A DNA stretch of 22,407 bases from an uncultured Acidiphilium sp. (lineage in GTDB: Bacteria; Bacillota; Clostridia; Christensenellales; Borkfalkiaceae), in contig CABUWK010000040.1 of the NCBI GenBank assembly GCA_902495325.1, forward strand, positions 1 through 22,407. The letters run 5' to 3'. The number at the start of each line of letters is the position of its first letter. Position 1 is the first letter of the stretch. Below are positions 6,816-14,436 of this stretch, piece by piece. A model generated the notes under the pieces. The model was not told where the DNA came from, did not search any database, and was given only the letters and a program-made list of their open reading frames with translations. The translations under genes were made by a program, and so were the position numbers.

Positions 6816-9650
6816 TTAGATTTCTTTCTTCTTTCTGAAGAGGAACATCGCACTGCAGAGAAGAAGAACTGCCGTGCATTCGGCACCGCTTACCGCATTG
6901 GAACAGCCCGAATTGTTTTCCGACTTCCATTCCGCCACGACCGTAACGTCGGACGTGACCGCCTGATCGAAGTTGAATGCGTTACCGTTTGCGTCGACCC
7001 AACCGATGAAGGTATAACCTTCTTTGACGGGATCTGCCGGTTTTTCGATATAACATTCTTCTTCAACGACCTGTTTTTCAATCTCGCTTCCGCCCTGCGT
7101 GTCGAAAATGACGGTATAGGCTCTCACCCACTGTCCCTGGACGTTGACGTCTGCGCTGATAACGGTGGAAGTCGTGAATTCCGCTCCGTTCAGTTTCCAG
7201 CCGGCGAATTTATATCCTTCTTTCTGCACAACAGGCAATTCGGTTACCGTCTTGCCGTCTTCGATTTCCACGGCGTTCTCTCCGTCGAAGGTGACCGTCC
7301 AGGTTACCGTTTCCGCTTTCTGATAGGAACCGTCGGCCTGCTTCAGGAACATGACCGATTCGCCGACTTCATAATAGAATACGTCGTGAATCTCCATGCC
7401 CGGGATCGTATTGGCGTAAATCGGCAACTGGCATCCTTTGCGGATGACGATCTTGGCGGGTGCCTTCAGTCCTGCAATGCGGATGGCAAACGTACCGTAT
7501 TCGGTCGCGTTGATCCAAGAATCGATTTCCTCGATCTCGTTTTCTTCAATATAATTCTTAAGGGAAACTCCGTCAAAAGTGATATTTTCGTAACACGCGA
7601 GACCGTATTCAAGGTAGTTTTCGATCATTTTGTTGCCTTCGGCAGGATAGTCGGTTCCCGTCAGCGAAATCTCGAGAGTTTCGTTGCCGAAGGTGACGCC
7701 CGTCGCCTCGACATCTCCGAAGTTTCTGTCTGCCGCCCAGTTCGTGGAGTAAACGGGGTGATTTGCCTGCGTCGGAGCCCAGTCTTTCAGATAGACGGTC
7801 TCACCCATCACGTATTTCTTCAGGGTAACGAGGTTACCGGACGTGTATTCGTAAGAAGGGAATTCCGTTCCCTCGGGAATGCAGATCCTCACGACTTCGT
7901 CTGCGTTGTATTTACCGATCTGAACCGCAATACAGTTCTGCTCGCCCCAGATGTTGTAATAGATCTCACCGGTAGCCGGTTCCGTTTTTTCCACTCCGTT
8001 GTCCGTGTATGTCGCGGAGGAGGTATATGCCTGTCTCAGAGTGATCGGTTCTTCGTCGACGGTCGTCCAGAGAGTAATTTTGTCAAGGAAGTTATAAGCG
8101 GCAACTCTTTCGCCTACGGGCGTCGTAGCACCGGCGTTCAGAATATCCGTACCGGAATCAAGGAAAATCAGGAATTTGTCGTTATAAGTCCCGTTAGAAC
8201 GCTTTTCGCCTCTGATATGAACGCTGCTCGCTTTCAGATAAACCGTTTCGGGTTCGTAGATCCAGTTGGTGGACTGGTTGTTCGAATCAAGTCCGTTGGC
8301 AACGAAGGAAACGTCCTTCTCGGTGATATACGCGCTTGCACCGCTCAAAGCCGAGGGGAATTCACATCCCGTTTTGACGACGACTTTGCTCACGCTCGCG
8401 TTTGTATAAGTCGAACCGTCCAGTTGGATCGCCAGACAGCCCAAATCGCCGTAGTGATTATACCAGGCGTTTCCGATCGTCGCGGCTTTCAGCGAGGAAT
8501 GTGTTTCGCCTGCGTATACTTCGATATTTTCGAGCAAGGCGTCGGAAAGGTGTTCGTCTGCAGGCGTGTTGTAACCAACGCTTTCAAAATTCTGTTTGGA
8601 AAGGAAAAGGAAGAGTTTGTTGTCTCTGACCTGGATCTTCGTCACGGAGGTCACTTTCAATCCTTCGGCAGGCGTATCCGTCACCGTCCAGGAGACCGCG
8701 TTTCCTTTATCGTCGAGTCCCCCGTTCAGGTAAGTGATATCGTTCCACTGGACGAAGGCAGGTTCCCCGGCGTTATCGGGGAATTGGCAACCGTTCTTGA
8801 TCGTGACCATTTTCACCTGCGACGCACCGTAATCCGCCCCCATTTCCAGAGCGATCGCTCCGGAAGCGTAAAGGTTATAGAATTTCGCTCCGTTCTGCTT
8901 CGCAGCCTCCGCAAGGGTAACACTCGTCGTATCGCTCGTCCAGATCGTGACGTTTTCCATCAGTTTGCATGCGGCAAACCCATTGCTCGCGTCGCCGTTT
9001 ACGGGCGCGTTGCTATAGTCGTTTCCGTCAAAGTAGAAGAACAGACGTCCGTCTCTGATCTCAACTTTTTTCACGTTGACCGCAGCGTAGCCGTCCGTCT
9101 TCGCGGTTTCTGTTTTCGTCCACGAAGTGCAGTCGCCCGCCGTGCCGTATCCGTCGTTCTGATAGGTCAAGTTGCCCTTCTGAACGTATCCGGCGGCGTG
9201 GGTAGAAGCGGACGGGAATACGCACCCGTCGAGAACGGTCAGATATTTGATCTTTCCAAGACCGTAATCCGATTTGGTATCTAGACAGATACTGTTCATT
9301 TCGCCCCATACGTTGTAATAAACCTGCCCGTTGTTGTTCCATGCGGTCCTGAGCGTCACGTAGGTGTCGTCGTTCAGATAAAGGAGAATGTTGTCCAACA
9401 TCGTCACGCCGGCCGCCGTAATATCGTCAGGCGCGTGCGAAGTTCCCCCGGCAGACGCATAATCGGTGTCGCTCAGGAAGATGATCAGACGATTATCGCC
9501 GGTTCTGTGATGAAGATTCGTGATTGCCGTTTCGGCAAGGGTTTCATCCGCTTTTACTTCGGTCGTCGCGGCGGTAATGCCCATGACCGACGCAAAGACG
9601 AACGTGAACGCGAACAACGCGCTCATAATGATCTTTGTCAGTTTTTTCAT
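6816..9650 (-). CDS. modular surface protein: five repeats, two InlB-type repeats, Cys-motif C-terminal anchor
   Basis: 944 residues. A Sec signal peptide (cleavage probably after VKA, residue 34) is followed by five divergent modules of about 130-150 residues (about 42-178, 190-324, 332-465, 470-620, 645-770). Each has a D-rLfiFL strand, a Y-N-x-x-G...IA...G segment and a closing G-C-x-F-P-S motif (GCVFPS 142, GCQFPD 287, GCEFPS 428, GTEFPS 594, GCQLPI 739). Two InlB B-type repeats (about 783-842 and 845-909; FAGW and FIGW) follow. The end is SGCS, a hydrophobic segment (about 923-937) and RKKKEI, a sorting-type tail without LPXTG. I do not recognise the five-module domain. Its place between the importer permeases and GH38 suggests a glycan-binding or glycan-presenting surface role (inference). 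The ATG at 9650 has AGAGGTG upstream. Confidence 0.85.
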   Translation of the reverse strand: MKKLTKIIMSALFAFTFVFASVMGITAATTEVKADETLAETAITNLHHRTGDNRLIIFLSDTDYASAGGTSHAPDDITAAGVTMLDNILLYLNDDTYVTLRTAWNNNGQVYYNVWGEMNSICLDTKSDYGLGKIKYLTVLDGCVFPSASTHAAGYVQKGNLTYQNDGYGTAGDCTSWTKTETAKTDGYAAVNVKKVEIRDGRLFFYFDGNDYSNAPVNGDASNGFAACKLMENVTIWTSDTTSVTLAEAAKQNGAKFYNLYASGAIALEMGADYGASQVKMVTIKNGCQFPDNAGEPAFVQWNDITYLNGGLDDKGNAVSWTVTDTPAEGLKVTSVTKIQVRDNKLFLFLSKQNFESVGYNTPADEHLSDALLENIEVYAGETHSSLKAATIGNAWYNHYGDLGCLAIQLDGSTYTNASVSKVVVKTGCEFPSALSGASAYITEKDVSFVANGLDSNNQSTNWIYEPETVYLKASSVHIRGEKRSNGTYNDKFLIFLDSGTDILNAGATTPVGERVAAYNFLDKITLWTTVDEEPITLRQAYTSSATYTDNGVEKTEPATGEIYYNIWGEQNCIAVQIGKYNADEVVRICIPEGTEFPSYEYTSGNLVTLKKYVMGETVYLKDWAPTQANHPVYSTNWAADRNFGDVEATGVTFGNETLEISLTGTDYPAEGNKMIENYLEYGLACYENITFDGVSLKNYIEENEIEEIDSWINATEYGTFAIRIAGLKAPAKIVIRKGCQLPIYANTIPGMEIHDVFYYEVGESVMFLKQADGSYQKAETVTWTVTFDGENAVEIEDGKTVTELPVVQKEGYKFAGWKLNGAEFTTSTVISADVNVQGQWVRAYTVIFDTQGGSEIEKQVVEEECYIEKPADPVKEGYTFIGWVDANGNAFNFDQAVTSDVTVVAEWKSENNSGCSNAVSGAECTAVLLLCSAMFLFRKKKEI

Positions 9651-9680
9651 TTTTCACCTCTTATTTTTTTATACTTCTAT

Positions 9681-9716
9681 GCGGAGGAAAAGAGTAACGG
9701 CGCTCTTTTCCGCCGC
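9681..9716 (-). other. intra-operon stem-loop without T tract
   Basis: A 14-bp stem with one mismatch (9681-9694 with 9703-9716) and an 8-nt loop lies between the second permease and the surface-protein gene. The minus-strand continuation is A-rich, not T-rich, so it is unlikely to be a simple terminator. With the hairpin at 6768-6792 it brackets the surface-protein gene. Confidence 0.55.
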
Positions 9717-9739
9717 AACGGTATCGTATCGGCGGGCAA

Positions 9740-10603
9740 TCAGCCCTTGATTCCTATCGTGGAGACCCCTTCTATCAACTGTTTCTGGAATACGGCGAAT
9801 AGTGCGGCACAAGGAATCATCATCAGCACGCCGACAGCCATCGTCAGGTTGATGGGATCGTTCGACTGCCCGTATTTCAGATACAGCGCAAGAGAAAGCG
9901 TGTATTGCGATTCCTCTTCCAGATACATAAGGGGACCCTGGAAATCGTTCCATACGCCGAAAAAAGTCTGTACGGAAAGATAAATGAAGATGGGTTTGAT
10001 GAGGGGGAGAACGATGTTCAGATAAATGCGGAAATTGCTTGCTCCGTCCAGGATCGCCGCCTCGGAATACGTTTTCGGGATCCCGCGCATAAACTGACGC
10101 ATCAGAAAGATATTCATCGCGCCTCCGCCGAACAACAGCGGAACCCACAGCGGATAATTCGTCGTCGTCCAGCCCATCTTGAGATACATGGCGTAAAGAG
10201 GAATACTCGTGACCGTCGAAGGAAGGAACACGGTTGCCAGAATGAGTGAGAAAACGAGGTCCTGTCCTTTGAATTTCACTTTGGAAAGCCCGAAAGCCGT
10301 CACGGAAGACATGACAGCCGATCCGAGAATGCTGAGGAAAATCAATTTTACGGTATTCCAGAAATATTTTAACAGTTGCAGATCGCTCAGGGCGATCTTA
10401 TAGGTTGAGAAATTGAGATAAGCGGGGAAAAGGGTAAATTGACTCAATTCCTCGTCCGGCAGAACGGACTGCATAAGAAGACAGAAGATCGGAAACAGGA
10501 AGAAAAACACGAAAAGAACGAGAAAGAAATAAGATACCACGTTTTTCACTGTTTTTCTGACGCGCGTATTGCGGAAAAGGGAGATATTTTCGGCACGTTC
10601 CAT
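9740..10603 (-). CDS. carbohydrate ABC transporter permease (second, MalG/UgpE type)
   Basis: 287 residues with about six membrane segments and the permease EAA loop YSEAAILDGASNFRIYLNIVLP (about 180-201), which docks to the ATPase subunit. It matches the shorter permease of CUT1-type sugar importers in length and in the WNDFQGPL segment near the end. The start ATG (10603) is one base after the stop of the first permease, with GGAGG 9 nt upstream inside the preceding gene, so the two are translationally linked. With the first permease it would form the membrane channel for oligosaccharides delivered by the binding protein. No ATPase gene is present nearby. Confidence 0.92.
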   Translation of the reverse strand: MERAENISLFRNTRVRKTVKNVVSYFFLVLFVFFFLFPIFCLLMQSVLPDEELSQFTLFPAYLNFSTYKIALSDLQLLKYFWNTVKLIFLSILGSAVMSSVTAFGLSKVKFKGQDLVFSLILATVFLPSTVTSIPLYAMYLKMGWTTTNYPLWVPLLFGGGAMNIFLMRQFMRGIPKTYSEAAILDGASNFRIYLNIVLPLIKPIFIYLSVQTFFGVWNDFQGPLMYLEEESQYTLSLALYLKYGQSNDPINLTMAVGVLMMIPCAALFAVFQKQLIEGVSTIGIKG

Positions 10604-10604
10604 A

Positions 10605-11552
10605 TTATTGTTCCTCCCCGTAATAGACCCATTTGCTCGTTTTGAACACGCAAGCGGTCAGCACGCCGATCACGGCGAACAAAAGCCAGCTGAGCGTACA
10701 GCCGTAACTGAAATCTTTTCCGACAAAGGCTTCCTGATAAATATAGATCCCGATAAAATTGAGTTGATCTTTCGCCGCGCTGTTCGCCGGGTTGGTATAG
10801 ATCGGGTAGTACGCCGAGAAAGTCTGCAGAGATCCGATGATGCTCATGATCAACTGATAAAGAATCATCGAAGTGGTCATCGGAATGGTGATGGAGATCA
10901 CCTTTCTGAAATAAGACGCCCCGTCCAGATCCGCAGATTCATACATTTCCGTCGGCACGTTTTTCATCTGGGCAAGCCACATGATCATATTGCCGCCCCA
11001 ACCGAAAACGCTTAGCATGAGGATGGTCGGATATACGGTTTTTGCCGAACTGTAGAAGGGAAACGGCTCTGCACCGAACACGTTTACGAGAATGGCGTTG
11101 ATATATCCGCTGTCCACGTCGGTCACTGCGTTCCACATCAGCGTCCCCGCGACGGCGGGAACGATGCAGGGAAGATAATAGAGAACGCGGAAAGCAGAAA
11201 TACCCTTGATTTTTTGATTCAGGAAGAGCGCAAGCGCATAGGAACCGATCATGCCCGTCGGAATGGTGACGAGAGCGTACAGAAAAGTCGCCTTAAACGA
11301 TCCGAACACTCTGTCCCAGTCGTTGGTAAACGCGGTCACGTAATTCGCCAATCCCTTCCATGTATATTGGGCTTGTCCGCTGAGAGTGCTGGATACCTGA
11401 CGGTATTCCCCCAGACTCCAGTACAGAGAAGTGCCCATCGGAAAAAGCGTGAAGATCAGAATTCCGAGCAATACCGGAATACACCACACGATCCCTCCGT
11501 AATCCTTTTTAAATTGAGCAAAACTGTATCGTTTTTTGTTTGAGTTATTCAT
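10605..11552 (-). CDS. sugar ABC transporter permease (first, UgpA/MalF type)
   Basis: 315 residues with a short cytosolic N-terminus (MNNSNKKRYSFAQFKKDY), six predicted membrane helices and the EAA-type loop MYESADLDGASYFRKVISIT. This is typical of the first permease of CUT1 sugar importers. The ATG at 11552 overlaps the end of the binding-protein gene by 8 bases (ATGAATAA), so translation is probably coupled. It pairs with the 287-residue permease to form the channel. The required ATP-binding subunit is not encoded in the window; a shared MsmX/UgpC-type ATPase elsewhere is the usual solution in Firmicutes (inference). Confidence 0.93.
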   Translation of the reverse strand: MNNSNKKRYSFAQFKKDYGGIVWCIPVLLGILIFTLFPMGTSLYWSLGEYRQVSSTLSGQAQYTWKGLANYVTAFTNDWDRVFGSFKATFLYALVTIPTGMIGSYALALFLNQKIKGISAFRVLYYLPCIVPAVAGTLMWNAVTDVDSGYINAILVNVFGAEPFPFYSSAKTVYPTILMLSVFGWGGNMIMWLAQMKNVPTEMYESADLDGASYFRKVISITIPMTTSMILYQLIMSIIGSLQTFSAYYPIYTNPANSAAKDQLNFIGIYIYQEAFVGKDFSYGCTLSWLLFAVIGVLTACVFKTSKWVYYGEEQ

Positions 11553-12978
11553 ATTTACTCTGATCGAAAGGCATGACTTCTAAAGCAAACGCGTCTTTGT
11601 ACTTCGGGAAAGTGTTCTTTTCCATCAAAGCGGGTGCTCCGGTGTTCACATCCTGCAGCGAACCAAAGGTCGTCGTAAAGATGCTGCGCAAACCGTCGCG
11701 GCATTGCGGATCGTATTCGTTGAAGGTGTTCTGTTTCAGTTCTTTTCCGAAGGCGAACGCCTTGTGGTTCATCGTGGGATCGAGAGCCGTCAGCCATTTG
11801 CCCGAATCCACGAGGGACTTCAGGATGGGTTGGATATACCCTGCCTCACCGCCGAGTTCCTGACCTTCTGCCGATATGATAAATTGAATGAAATCCCAGC
11901 AGAGATCTGCGGACGTTTTGGTCACGCCGTTCACCGTCTGCGTTTCCTGAGCGTGTATGCTCGTGATGCCGTAACCCGAACAGCCCGCCGCGACGTATTC
12001 CGTGGGATACGGTAAGAAATCGATCGCAGGGTTGCCTTCCTTGTCTTTGATCTTTTCGGAAAACCCTTTTACGGTAGCGTGCGAAGCCGTCGTCATGAAC
12101 ACCGTTCCTTTGGAGAAGGAATCGTTCGCGTCGAAGCATTGTTTGGTGTCGTAAATGTTATTGTAGAGGTAAGTACAGATTTCTTTATTTTTCGCGCTGT
12201 CCATATTGTATACGCCGTCTTTCGTCAGTCCGTCCGTACCGAACGCATTGAAAATCGTCGTATAGACGGGTTCCCAGGGAAGGAAGACGTTCGCCGCTCT
12301 CTTCGCGAGGTGTTTGTTTCCGCCCGCTTTGATCTTCTCGGCGATCTCGTTGATTAACTGCACGTATTCTTCGAAAGTCCACCCATCCGAAGTGTCCGGA
12401 ACTTCCACGCCGAATTCGGAGAAAAGATTTTTGTTATAAACGATTCCGATCTGATTGTAATCTCTCGGCGCAAAATAGAGCCCGTACTGACGGGAATCGC
12501 TCTTTTCGCTCTCAAAACTGCCCGAATAGCCGGTCGTCGGTCTGAATTCGTCCGCATAGGACGCCGCGTGTAACATACTTTCGTAATAGAGCGTATAATC
12601 CGTCTCCTCGCTCCGTTCGTAATAGGGGCGCAGATCGATGAAGTACCCTCCGGCGGCATGATAGTCGAACTGATCGTCCGGCATCCAGATCATCATAGGA
12701 AGATCCTTTTCGCTCATGGCGTATTTCGACATATAACTCTGGAAAAGCGCACCTTTGAAATCCTTGATAATGATATTTACTTCGGGGTGCTTTGTCTCAT
12801 ACGCTTGTTTATAGAGTTCCATCAATTCCACTTCACCGCCTTCCATCTGAACGGCTACGGTGATGTTGTACTTTCCGTCGACGGTACCCTGCGTACCCTC
12901 ATTGTTGCATGCCGACAGAGAAAGCGTGCTGAGCGAGATGATCGCACAGATAACGATCGCAAACAACTTCTTCATCAT
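11545..12978 (-). CDS. extracellular sugar-binding lipoprotein of the ABC importer
   Basis: 477 residues. The N-terminus MMKKLFAIVICAIISLSTLS runs into the lipobox LSAC, so the mature protein is anchored through Cys24. The rest fits the family 1 solute-binding proteins of carbohydrate ABC importers: an opening ITVAVQMEGGEVELMELYKQ, then IGIVYNKNLFSEFGVEVP and SDGWTFEEYVQLINEIAEKI, which is the usual hinge and ligand-cleft region. The leader AAGGAG lies 4 nt before the first ATG and 7 nt before a second adjacent ATG, so the start is either 12978 or 12975. It follows the oxidoreductase gene by 17 nt and overlaps the first permease by 8 bases. The ligand is presumably an oligosaccharide released by the lipoprotein enzyme of unit 1 (inference). 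Confidence 0.92.
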   Translation of the reverse strand: MMKKLFAIVICAIISLSTLSLSACNNEGTQGTVDGKYNITVAVQMEGGEVELMELYKQAYETKHPEVNIIIKDFKGALFQSYMSKYAMSEKDLPMMIWMPDDQFDYHAAGGYFIDLRPYYERSEETDYTLYYESMLHAASYADEFRPTTGYSGSFESEKSDSRQYGLYFAPRDYNQIGIVYNKNLFSEFGVEVPDTSDGWTFEEYVQLINEIAEKIKAGGNKHLAKRAANVFLPWEPVYTTIFNAFGTDGLTKDGVYNMDSAKNKEICTYLYNNIYDTKQCFDANDSFSKGTVFMTTASHATVKGFSEKIKDKEGNPAIDFLPYPTEYVAAGCSGYGITSIHAQETQTVNGVTKTSADLCWDFIQFIISAEGQELGGEAGYIQPILKSLVDSGKWLTALDPTMNHKAFAFGKELKQNTFNEYDPQCRDGLRSIFTTTFGSLQDVNTGAPALMEKNTFPKYKDAFALEVMPFDQSKYE

Positions 12979-12995
12979 AGTTCTCCTTATAAAGT

Positions 12996-14288
12996 TTATT
13001 TTCTGAATTGATTGAGTTCAACCAATTCACCGCCCCGAATTCTGGATTCTTCGGCGGCAATCGCCATATAATGACTTTCGAGAGATTTTTCCAAAGAGGT
13101 ATCCGGCAATTCGTCCGGATTCGTCAGGACGGAATACAATTTATCGATCATTCTGTGATCGCCGCCTCCGTGCGCTCCCGTTCCCTGACCGCCGAGGTCG
13201 TCGACGAGTTCGGAAATCTTCCAGACGGTATCTTTGCCGAAATACTTTTTCAGAACGAGCGTGTTTTCGCTTTCGCGAAGATCCAGTTCTCCTTCCGTTC
13301 CGAAGAAGCGGATATCTCTTCCGCCGTATTTGACGAACGCTTCCATTTTGAGCGTCGCCGTAACGCCGTTTTCAAACTGCATGATGGTCGTCTGATTGTC
13401 TACGACGTCGTTATCGCACCGGAATACGCATTTGCCGTAACGGCTTTCTTTAACGGCGACTTCAAGCGCTTCTTCCGTCGTAGGAGAGGCGTCCGATACC
13501 AGATTGAAAGGAAACTCGCTTGCGGGGCAACCTACGTTTTTCCACTGTTCGATATAGATCCGTTTCGCACTGTAGACGCAGGTATCCTCGTAGCGGCATT
13601 CGCAACATCTGTCCGCGCATCCTTCGGGTGCGTTTTCCTTTTTAAAATAGCGCAGATCTCCCATCGAAGAGACCGATTTGCATCTGCTGCCGATAAAATA
13701 CTGTAACAGATCCAGATCGTGACAGCATTTCGCCATGATCATGGAAGTCGTCTCTTCCTTGGAATGCCAGTTCCCGCGCACGTAAGAATGCGCTTCGTGC
13801 CAGAACACCACGTTTTCCGTGTGATCAACGGAAATCAGCCGTCCGATCGCGCCTTCGTCCAGAAGTTCTTTGATCTTTCTCATCATGGCGGTATATCTCA
13901 ATACGTGACAGACCATGACCCGACGCTTGCTCTCTTTGGCGATGGCAAGCAACTCCCTCAATTCCGACGGGTTGTCTGAAATCGGTTTTTCCAAAAGAAG
14001 GTCATAACCGAGTTTCAAACCTCTTTCCGCCATGGGAACGTGTAAATGATCCAGCGTACATACGAGCAACAGATCGCTTCTCTTTTCCTTCCAGAACTCT
14101 TCTTCCTTCTCAAACCTGTTTTCACAGGGGACGCCGAACAGATCCCCGAACTTGTTCAGTCGGGAAGGATTGACGTCGCACAAAGAGACGATGCGGTATT
14201 TATCCTTTAATTCGTTGATATATTCACCGTAAGCAATACCGCCCCTTGCTCCACATCCGATTATTGAAACCGTAATAATTTTTTTCAT
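12996..14288 (-). CDS. Gfo/Idh/MocA-family oxidoreductase (catalytic EKP present)
   Basis: 430 residues. The N-terminal Rossmann fold has the dinucleotide motif GCGARG (11-16), and the family's catalytic EKP is at 100-102 (LLLEKPISDNP). His190 in the KCCHDLDLL motif is the usual second active-site residue. A cysteine cluster (Cys224, 228, 229, 231, 237; CADRCCECRYEDTC followed by VYSAKRIY) lies in the C-terminal domain. It would oxidise or reduce a sugar or sugar derivative with NAD(P). It is the first gene of unit 2, with P2 directly upstream, and is a clear paralogue of the fused regulator of unit 1: both share SVD.TENV.FWH.AHSYVRGNW, the Cys cluster and CDNDVVDNQT. The ATG at 14288 has AAAGG about 10 nt upstream. 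The substrate is unknown. Confidence 0.9.
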   Translation of the reverse strand: MKKIITVSIIGCGARGGIAYGEYINELKDKYRIVSLCDVNPSRLNKFGDLFGVPCENRFEKEEEFWKEKRSDLLLVCTLDHLHVPMAERGLKLGYDLLLEKPISDNPSELRELLAIAKESKRRVMVCHVLRYTAMMRKIKELLDEGAIGRLISVDHTENVVFWHEAHSYVRGNWHSKEETTSMIMAKCCHDLDLLQYFIGSRCKSVSSMGDLRYFKKENAPEGCADRCCECRYEDTCVYSAKRIYIEQWKNVGCPASEFPFNLVSDASPTTEEALEVAVKESRYGKCVFRCDNDVVDNQTTIMQFENGVTATLKMEAFVKYGGRDIRFFGTEGELDLRESENTLVLKKYFGKDTVWKISELVDDLGGQGTGAHGGGDHRMIDKLYSVLTNPDELPDTSLEKSLESHYMAIAAEESRIRGGELVELNQFRK

Positions 14289-14324
14289 GTTCTCGTTACC
14301 TTTTCAAGCCTTATATGGTAGATC

Positions 14325-14344
14325 TCGTCGATCAGTATCGACGA
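14325..14344 (-). promoter_or_regulatory. perfect palindrome at the P2 transcription start
   Basis: Arms TCGTCGAT (14325-14332) and ATCGACGA (14337-14344) flank CAGT. The palindrome begins 5 bp downstream of the P2 -10 box and so covers the expected start point. It may be a repressor operator or a 5'-end stem-loop. P1 has no counterpart. Confidence 0.55.
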
Positions 14345-14348
14345 TTAT

Positions 14349-14377
14349 ATTATAATCTGTTATGAAACCGCAGTCAA
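14349..14377 (-). promoter_or_regulatory. promoter P2 (sigma-A type) of unit 2
   Basis: On the minus strand: -35 TTGACT (14377-14372), a 17-bp spacer, and -10 TATAAT (14354-14349). The start is expected near 14342, giving a leader of about 54 nt before the oxidoreductase ATG. A second overlapping TATAAT lies at 14349-14344. Confidence 0.8.
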
Positions 14378-14417
14378 TAGCGTTTCCGCCTGTCTTAAAT
14401 GCAAAATGCGATATTTT
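14374..14417 (-). promoter_or_regulatory. candidate AraC-type operator at P2
   Basis: Three blocks shared with P1 at identical spacing: plus-strand TCAATAGCGTTTC (14374-14386, overlapping the -35), TGCAAAA (14400-14406) and ATATTTT (14411-14417). Read on the minus strand, GCATTT and GCTATT half-sites have their GC steps 21 bp apart. The distal block ends 20 bp from the stop codon of the fused regulator. Confidence 0.65.
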
Positions 14418-14436
14418 AAACCGCATCTCGGAAAAA

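Noticed and set aside
7386..9284. 632-residue plus-strand open frame opposite the surface-protein gene
   Set aside because: It is a shadow of the minus-strand gene: Arg/Val/Phe-rich, no domain, no ribosome binding site, while the opposite strand has a signal peptide, modules and an anchor.
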